Below are positions 58,159 to 64,000 of a stretch of DNA of 64,000 nucleotides, piece by piece. The position numbers and the translations under genes were made by a program. Within the stretch, counting starts at the first letter, position 1. The number at the start of each line of letters is the position of its first letter. Source of the DNA: Monosporascus cannonballus (lineage: Eukaryota; Ascomycota; Sordariomycetes; Xylariales). Location: NCBI GenBank assembly GCA_004154925.1, contig QJNS01000041.1, positions 1 to 64,000 on the forward strand. Direction: 5' to 3'. The notes below the pieces were generated by a model. It had not been told where the DNA came from. It was given only the letters and a program-made list of their open reading frames with translations, and made no database searches.

Positions 58159-58299
58159 GGGTAGATGAGTGTATTGAAGCTGGATGAAAAGCCATCCAAA
58201 AGACCTGGGACCCAAAGCTTCCTTATATAGACAATAACCACATTCCATAGCCTTCCATGCATGCACCCGTGACCCCGTTATTAACAGCAGATTCTAAAA

Positions 58300-60507
58300 C
58301 TATCTATAGTCGAGAGTCAATTTAGGTAACTGCTCGCCTACGTCTCCACGCGGCTGAAACATGAGGTTTGGTCCGTCATGTGTCGAGGAGAGGATTTCGT
58401 AAAGCTGGTATTCATCTTCCTTTTCTCTTCCCCGAGCCAATTTAGGGTTCCCTCCTCCCACTTTGCCCAATTTACCAGGAGCACTCTGAAAATCGAAATA
58501 CCAGAGAGTCCTAGCCAAGTTTAAACTTGCCTGCAGATAAGCCATGGCTTTCCCTGCGCAGCTGCGCGTGCCAACTGAGAATGCTTGAAAGGCAGCATTC
58601 ATGAGAGTTTTCTGGGATTCGGGCATATCTGCATCTAGCCAGCGCTCAGGTTTGAATGCGAAAGAATCGGGGAAGAATTCCTCGTTGTGGTGCAAGGTGT
58701 AGGTATTGTCAGGGAAAATGGTAAAGTACGGAGTGAGAGGCAGAAGAAGCAGCCCAGCAGGTGGTTCATAGTATGGGTAATAAATAGATGACCATTAATG
58801 CCTGCCCTTTTCTAACTACTCGGGGGCGAAGCCCCCCTATATATATACAAACTGGAGCCACACTGGTGGGTCGCTTGGCCCCGGAAAGGGGGCCGCACCT
58901 TGGCACCTGACAGGTATTGACACCCACTTGGACGCCAGGGGGTATGACATGGCCATCGACAATCCAGGGCTCACTAGATGTATCAGAAGCGAGAAGCTCG
59001 CGCCACAATGTGCTAGGAGCGGGTGGAGACATTCGTAAAGTCTCGTCGAGGCAGGCTCGAAGGTACTTGCAGTTGGACAGTTTCGCTCCCCCTTTTATTT
59101 CGTCTACTGTCTTGAACGTCGATCGAATTTCTTCTGCAAGTGTCCTATACGCCGTAGGATTCTTAGATAGATAGAAGAATGCTGCGGCCAACAACGTGGA
59201 CGTCGTCTCGCCTCCCGCTGGAAAGAAGAACCCCGCCTCTGCCCAAATATCGCTGTCCATGAGGTTATGTCCGCTGAGGCTCATCTCTCCAGCCACAATT
59301 GAATAGAGATCGTGTCTGGCATGTCTATCGGCAAGACGTGACGCGATAAGGCTCTCGATCGCAGCCCAGTAACGACGTACTTTGTGAGAAAGGGTGTTAA
59401 ATTGATGATGTATCAGAGCTCTGAATTCCCAACAACAACTGGAAAATTCAGGCCTATATATATACACGAATAAATGGATTATTAAGCGTATCATTCCATT
59501 ATTAATCAGTATGAAAACGTATGGAAGAAAAGGATTTTTTATTCCGGAAGCGTATAGGGGTAGACCCACTTTTCCGGATCCGGATTCCTAGATACTTCTC
59601 GGGCAAAAAAGATTTCCAGGAAACTGTATAACCGCATGGACTTCAGCAGCGGGAACTGCATGAATAGGTTGCATCGGTAGTTGCCAAAGATGTGAGCGTC
59701 AATCATAAAGCGGTATTCAGGATGAGACTGTGTGTTGAGGGGTTTTCCAAACGCCAGGAGACTGACTGAATCGATTCCCAGCCGTTTGAGTCTCTCAGTC
59801 ATATTGACGGGAGTTCGAGAACGAGAAGACAACAGTAGAAGATGCAAGAATATATCAATCTGCTCGATCATGGTTGGCTCAAAAATCCGCATCGAACGCT
59901 CAGAGATGGCTTGCCCGATGAGCTTGCGCTTGAATCGATGGGACTCTTTGTCGATGACGTTAAATACGTGCCATAAGCCCGTGATGACGGCCGTATGCTT
60001 GTATAAGTGCAACTTGGCCACCCTATCATTCTGATATATGTCTTATACCCGTTAGACTGTTCCTGGCAGATAATTATGGGGTGTTTTTTTTTTAATTTAT
60101 TTACCATGAACCGCTTTGAGCGAGCTGAAAATTAGTCGATTCGGTCCATGCCGTAATATGGGCCCTATGACCATGCCAGATCAGAGTCAATTCCAGGAGG
60201 AGCAGAGAAGACAATCAACGAGCCGGTAATAAATACCATATTGAATGTGATCTTGCCTTGTCTTCACGTGAAGGGACATAGACCCTGCATGGATACCTCC
60301 ATAGAGATCGGACAGCTTCGCGAGGAGAGGACCCGGATAGCCTCGTAAGGGATGTAGAAGCAACCGATTGCTAAACAGGGCGACGGTCTTGACGAATGTC
60401 AGAAAGGGGCCGGTTTCATAGGCCCAGTAGGTATGGTTACTTACGTATATCACAACAGTATAGAGGAGATATGAAATCCCCGAGGAAAGAAGGCCCAGAG
60501 AATACAT
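58300..60507 (-). pseudogene. Second cytochrome P450, interrupted by an insertion
   Basis: Minus strand. Exons 60507-60237, 60164-60105 and 60041 onward join in frame and give a normal N-terminal half: an anchor (SSGISYLLYTVVIYVSN), HPLRGYPGPLLAKLSDLY, then HGPNRLIFSSLKAVH-DIYQNDRVAKLHLYKH and SHRFKRKLIGQAISERSM. Further on, the I-helix PAGGETTSTLL, ExxR as ETLRMSPP, HHNEEFFPDSFAFKPERW and the haem loop FSVGTRSCAGKAMA are all present. A 203-bp insertion flanked by an 8-bp repeat separates GVNT from YTLHHNEE, shifts the frame and has no usable acceptor, so the gene is probably dead. The stretch 59400-59600 is also disrupted (an intron of about 200 nt or another insertion) and I could not resolve it. 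Resembles the large fungal group near isotrichodermin C-15 hydroxylase. Confidence 0.75.
58709..58911. mobile_element. 203-bp insertion with short terminal inverted repeats in the second P450
   Basis: The octamer AGGTATTG occurs at 58701-58708 and again at 58912-58919. The sequence between begins (G)TCAGGG and ends CCTGAC, giving a 6-bp inverted terminal repeat. Removing one repeat and the insert restores the P450 frame exactly. It contains a GC-rich hairpin (GGGGGCGAAGCCCCCC, near 58829) and a TATATATATA run; no coding sequence. Confidence 0.65.
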
Positions 60508-61288
60508 TTCGAGTCACTCGACAAAATTGTCTGATGGAGGTTGAATGATAAGTTTCCAACCTCATTGGCTTCGGAAATGATAGAATATGATACACGAACA
60601 CTTTTAACTATGAGTGCTTCAGAGGTCGGCTAATCGCATTGGCGGGTTCATTCAGTTACATGTCTGTGTATTGGCCGCAGAACGAAATCTGACACCCTTA
60701 CTTAACAGGCAGGGATATATTCCGTTTGAACCGGTGAGGCACAAATGGGCTGCAGCTATGCGCCGGGAAGAGATCCACTTTTACGCAAGATGTTGGCCGT
60801 TACCACTGTCAAGCCTGCATTCCTGCAGCGTGGTGGTCTTAAAAGGTTACCTACATTCTCCTACATATATATGCAACATGTCGCCTCGGTAGGACTTCGC
60901 GAATGGGGGAATTGTAAAGAAGGGCTTGGACAAGACATTCATTCTATTATCGGCATTATTCTCGTTGGACAGCGGGAGCGCAATGATTCGTTGTGTACCG
61001 ACCGCTTAGATGGCCTTCTATCTTGGATGCAAGGGATTGCAGGTTATACGCAGTTAGTTCTGCATCCCTGTACCCTCAGCAGCAACCAAAAAAGACCTCA
61101 TGCGCATTTATGTCTGAGACGTATAGTAATCCTTCGGAGCGACCTGCTGTTAGTACAGGTTAATGGCAAAAACAAGTTGAATTCCTGTTAAATGCCACGC
61201 CAAGTGTCAAGTCCTGGGGCTTGGGGGTTCTATATAGAGACTTGTGGTGTGGGCGACATGACACCTATTCAAGAAGCCGATGAAAATA

Positions 61289-61466
61289 CTTGTCACGGAA
61301 AAGGGCACCCCTAGCTAGGGTCTTCGGGTAATTGTTATTCCTTCCCGGAGCCCTATATCAGTGGATCGCCCACAACAAGTGGGATCAACGCTTCCTAGCT
61401 TTAGACAAGTCAATATACCCTCAAGAGCTGTGCACCTGATCCTTAGTAAGTGTGACAATACTAATA
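61289..61466 (+). repeat. Dispersed repeat, copy 1
   Basis: Shares with 63301-63470 the blocks GGAAAAGGGC, CTATATCAGTGGATCRCCCA, CAACAAGTGGGATCAACGCT, CAAGAGCTGTGCA and TTAGYAAGTGTGACAATAC, in the same orientation and spacing. Likely a fragment of a transposable element. Confidence 0.7.
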
Positions 61467-62318
61467 TACGCAATACAATGTAGGCAACTACCGTCCACCA
61501 TGCCGATATTTCTGCTGTGAACATTCTTGCAGATCTCATGTAAAGGAAAGCGAAGGATTTACCCCAGTACCAAATATACCTGGGTTATGTTTGGTATTAC
61601 TGGATCTATCCATCTGTGTAGCTCTACTTGCACCCTCATTGGGCATCTTTGAACCCTCTGCCCGTCCACGAATACTCAGACTGGCATGTTGGCTTCTAAA
61701 TGGCGGCTAACAGTCAGTAGACCAAATAGGTTGCCAGGAACTTTGCCATTTGCTATTACTTCTCTAGCCTTGTGTATTCTTCTCGAATAGGATGTTCTGC
61801 CGAATCCCCCTGTGCCATTTGACATATGACGTGAGTAATCATAGGCATGATCTAGTGGCTTAATCGATAAATGAATTAGTAGAGGATGCCTGCCACCTTG
61901 TGTTTTGACCGTCTTGTGCAGATCCCACACTGGCTTCTGTTCGTCTGGTAAACACCCCTGTCCATGAAAAAGCCCAGGGGATGGCCTTGCTAGCTGGAGT
62001 TCTGTCGGCGAAGATCCTCGAAAAGCGGGCATAGAGTAAACAAGCACCAGCAATATCAGCTCTGCGAGACACCAAAAGAACATGGGGGAAACTATGATAT
62101 GTCGCATCTTCGGAGAGAAAATATTGGACCGTCGCAGCAAAGCACAAGCTCTCAGCAATCGTCGTCCTGTCAAATAGGTAGTTAGAATGTCGGTGGATAT
62201 TCGGTAGGCGGGTTACAGAGAAAAGAGAGATCGTACAATATACCAGTAGCGAAACTCTTCCCCTTGCTTCAGCCGATGGTATTTCAAACCACGCCACTGC
62301 CAGAGTTTAGAAGCGCAG

Positions 62319-62328
62319 NNNNNNNNNN
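62319..62328. other. Assembly gap (10 N)
   Basis: Ten N bases, followed within ten bases by a run of C and a run of T, suggest a gap placed at a homopolymer-rich site. The true length is unknown. Confidence 0.95.
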
Positions 62329-62760
62329 TTAGAACAACCCCCCCCCCCCCCTTTTTTTTTTCGCATTTGAAGAATATCCTTAATTGTTTCTCTTATTAAT
62401 CAAGATCCTTATCATGATTCTTGCAATGCAATAATTAAACAGATCGAAGGAACCAGTTGAAGATGGGATCATCATCCTGAGATGAATTCGTAAGGCCACG
62501 GCTGGCGGGTCACCGCGGAACATCACAGATCGTACCTGTGAAAAATCACTCTGACCAGTAATCTCTAGGTAATGTTATGTCAAATAACGGATATTCCCAG
62601 TCTGGGGGGGAAAGCTGAGCATGTGTCTGTGACGGAGTGCCCCTTCATACAAATCTACGCTTGGGAAACTACGTATAAATACTTTACTGCAACGTTTTGA
62701 GCTTCGAATTGTGCATCCTCCGCAGACGAAGTTCTTTGTCCTCGAAGCCAAACCGTCATC

Positions 62761-63940
62761 ATGGCGGAAGCCTCAACTTTAACCTCGACGACGGTGCGAT
62801 TCGGCACCTGGAAATCAAATCTAGCCATCGTCCAGACCGAGGGTATCCGCGGCAGTCTACAGAAGATTGCGCCAGATCGCTCTTTCGAAATTGTAGCTCT
62901 CCGCACCATGGGGACAAAGACCTAAAAACGACTCTCTGCCACTTTGGAGCAAGGAGTCAGCTGGATGTTGTAGTGCATTGTCTGAGAGATTAAAACCCCA
63001 ATTTTCCTCTTAGCGAGCCATTTAATAACCATCCAGCGAAATATGCCAACCAAACTCCCTGACTCCTGTGATTTGGCAGCCATCTCCCTCCGCGAAGTTC
63101 CCCGTGATGCTCTGATAGCCAAAGCTGGCTTACTTTATACCACCTGACCAGATACTACCCGAAGGTGCTGTTGTTGGCACTTCGTCAGTGCGCCGCTCTG
63201 CGCAGCTTCACCGCCTATACACCCACCTGCGCTTTGCCAACTTGCGTGGGAGCGTGGAAATCCGTCTGGCAAAGGTTTATAATCCTGAGAGTGAGTATAC
63301 CTGTCGTGGAAAAGGGCCCCCCCTTTCTGTTGGGCAGCAATATTGGAGCCCAAAAGCTATATATCAGTGGATCACCCACAACAAGTGGGATCAACGCTTC
63401 CTAACTTCCTACAAGTCAATATAACCTCAAGAGCTGTGCAGCTGCTCCTTAGCAAGTGTGACAATACCACTATGATAATGCCTGCCTGGGCCACGAGCGT
63501 GTTGGACTTGGGCATCGCATTAACCAGTACCTGGGTTCCAAGGACGATGCATTTTGCACGCGGTCGGCCAAGCAGCACTTGGCCTGTAGGTTCGCAAGGG
63601 TGGCACCAAGATCCTGTACTTGCTGAACGGGCTGATCAACCAAAAGTCCCGTTTGGCGTGTCTTGCGGAGCCGGCTCTTATGCGCATACTTGAAGGCGGC
63701 TGCAGCGTCCCGATTAGCGTCGAAACAGAGTGGCTCGGCGTATCGAAGGATCTGCTAAGATAGGAGCAGTAGTCATCAGCGTTGACGGTTCCCAAAGTGT
63801 CCAAGACACCCTTGATGCAATAGTGCAGACCAAACGATGAAACGACAACACTCGGACAGGAACGGGCTGCAAGGCCGGTAAAAGCAGGCGCCCATGCAAT
63901 GTTGAACGATATCAATACCAACCGGCCAGCCAAAGACTGA
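62761..63940 (+). pseudogene. HEM3: Porphobilinogen deaminase (hydroxymethylbilane synthase, HEM3) pseudogene
   Basis: From the ATG at 62761 the frame reads STTVRFGTWKSNLAIVQTEG and FEIVALRTMG, the conserved N-terminus, with Trp replacing the usual Arg before KSNLA. A frameshift at about 62912 is followed by DKDLKTTLCHFGARSQLDVV and VHCLRD. Further blocks are LPDSCDLAAISLREVPRDAL, EGAVVGTSSVRRSAQLHRLY with THLRFANLRGSVEIRLAKV, then after an inserted repeat GHERVGLGHRINQYLGSKDD, MRILEGGCSVPISVETEW, AVVISVDGSQSVQDTLDA and AGAHAMLNDINTNRPAKD, ending at TGA 63938-63940. At least four frame breaks plus stops make it non-functional. The functional enzyme joins four porphobilinogen units in haem synthesis and is essential, so this is an extra, decayed copy. 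Confidence 0.9.
63301..63470 (+). repeat. Dispersed repeat, copy 2, inside the HEM3 pseudogene
   Basis: Second copy of the element at 61289-61466. It lies between the HEM3 blocks PESEYTC and GHERVGLGH, which are close together in intact enzymes, so it was inserted into the gene. Confidence 0.7.
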
Positions 63941-64000
63941 GAATATTACGGTTGTATGTAGCGATATATAGAGTCCCTCAGATAATAGTAGTCAGCCACG

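Larger units (their letters stand above)
60508..62760. other. Gene-poor region with a dispersed repeat and an assembly gap
   Basis: No intact gene was found. A minus-strand open stretch at 61676-62173 has one hydrophobic segment (FFWCLAELILLVLVYSM) but could not be spliced into a credible model. Holds repeat copy 1 (61289-61466) and ten Ns at 62319-62328. Confidence 0.45.

Noticed and set aside
58701..58919. Treating the break in the second P450 as an intron
   Set aside because: The conserved frame resumes after CAATACCT with no AG acceptor at the required place; a 211-bp unit with duplicated ends fits an insertion better.
61676..62297. Two overlapping minus-strand ORFs with one hydrophobic segment
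   Set aside because: The obvious intron junction is out of phase or creates a stop, and no family is recognisable; it may be a relic.

Overview
The window looks like nuclear DNA of a filamentous ascomycete (Pezizomycotina). Genes have short GT-AG introns (about 50-90 nt). Fungal hallmark families are present: HET-C, a chitin-binding chitin deacetylase, Siw14-type phosphatase, a Dit1/PvcA-type isocyanide synthase, Atg22-like and DHA1 transporters, and fungal P450s. One AT-rich block carries the C-to-T/G-to-A damage typical of repeat-induced point mutation (RIP). Exon structures below were worked out by hand from reading-frame continuity, splice consensus and conserved family motifs; no alignment or RNA data were available.

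Layout. 1-8.4 kb: the 3' end of a secreted NucA/NucB-type nuclease-domain protein, a three-exon hypothetical gene, and a two-exon SNF2-family helicase. 8.4-18.2 kb: a kinesin-light-chain-like TPR gene whose 5' part carries RIP-type stops, running into an AT-rich island with a RIP-degraded Ty3/gypsy chromovirus (two 436-bp LTRs, gag and pol remnants, chromodomain). 18.8-39.3 kb: dispersed housekeeping or accessory genes (a membrane protein, a GPI-type chitin deacetylase, HET-C, a D-amino-acid-oxidase-type flavoenzyme, a Siw14-like phosphatase, a small membrane protein), separated by long gene-poor stretches that contain a small inverted-repeat element family.

41.8-56.1 kb: a compact candidate specialised-metabolite cluster in three back-to-back divergent pairs: isocyanide synthase (-)/CYP56-like P450 (+), Atg22-like transporter (-)/short-chain dehydrogenase (+), DHA1 transporter (-)/TauD-type 2-oxoglutarate dioxygenase (+). 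The likely logic is that the Dit1/PvcA enzyme makes an isonitrile (or N-formyl) amino acid, the 2-oxoglutarate dioxygenase and P450 oxidise or couple it, the SDR adjusts redox state and the transporters export or sequester it. All six genes have intact spliced frames.

56.9-64 kb: a gene graveyard beside the cluster: a 3-ketodihydrosphingosine reductase (TSC10-like) pseudogene, a second P450 broken by a 203-bp insertion, and a porphobilinogen deaminase (HEM3) pseudogene interrupted by a dispersed repeat. A 10-N assembly gap lies at 62319-62328. The main candidate for a novel system is the isocyanide synthase cluster, together with the sphingolipid and haem-pathway paralogue relics at its edge.
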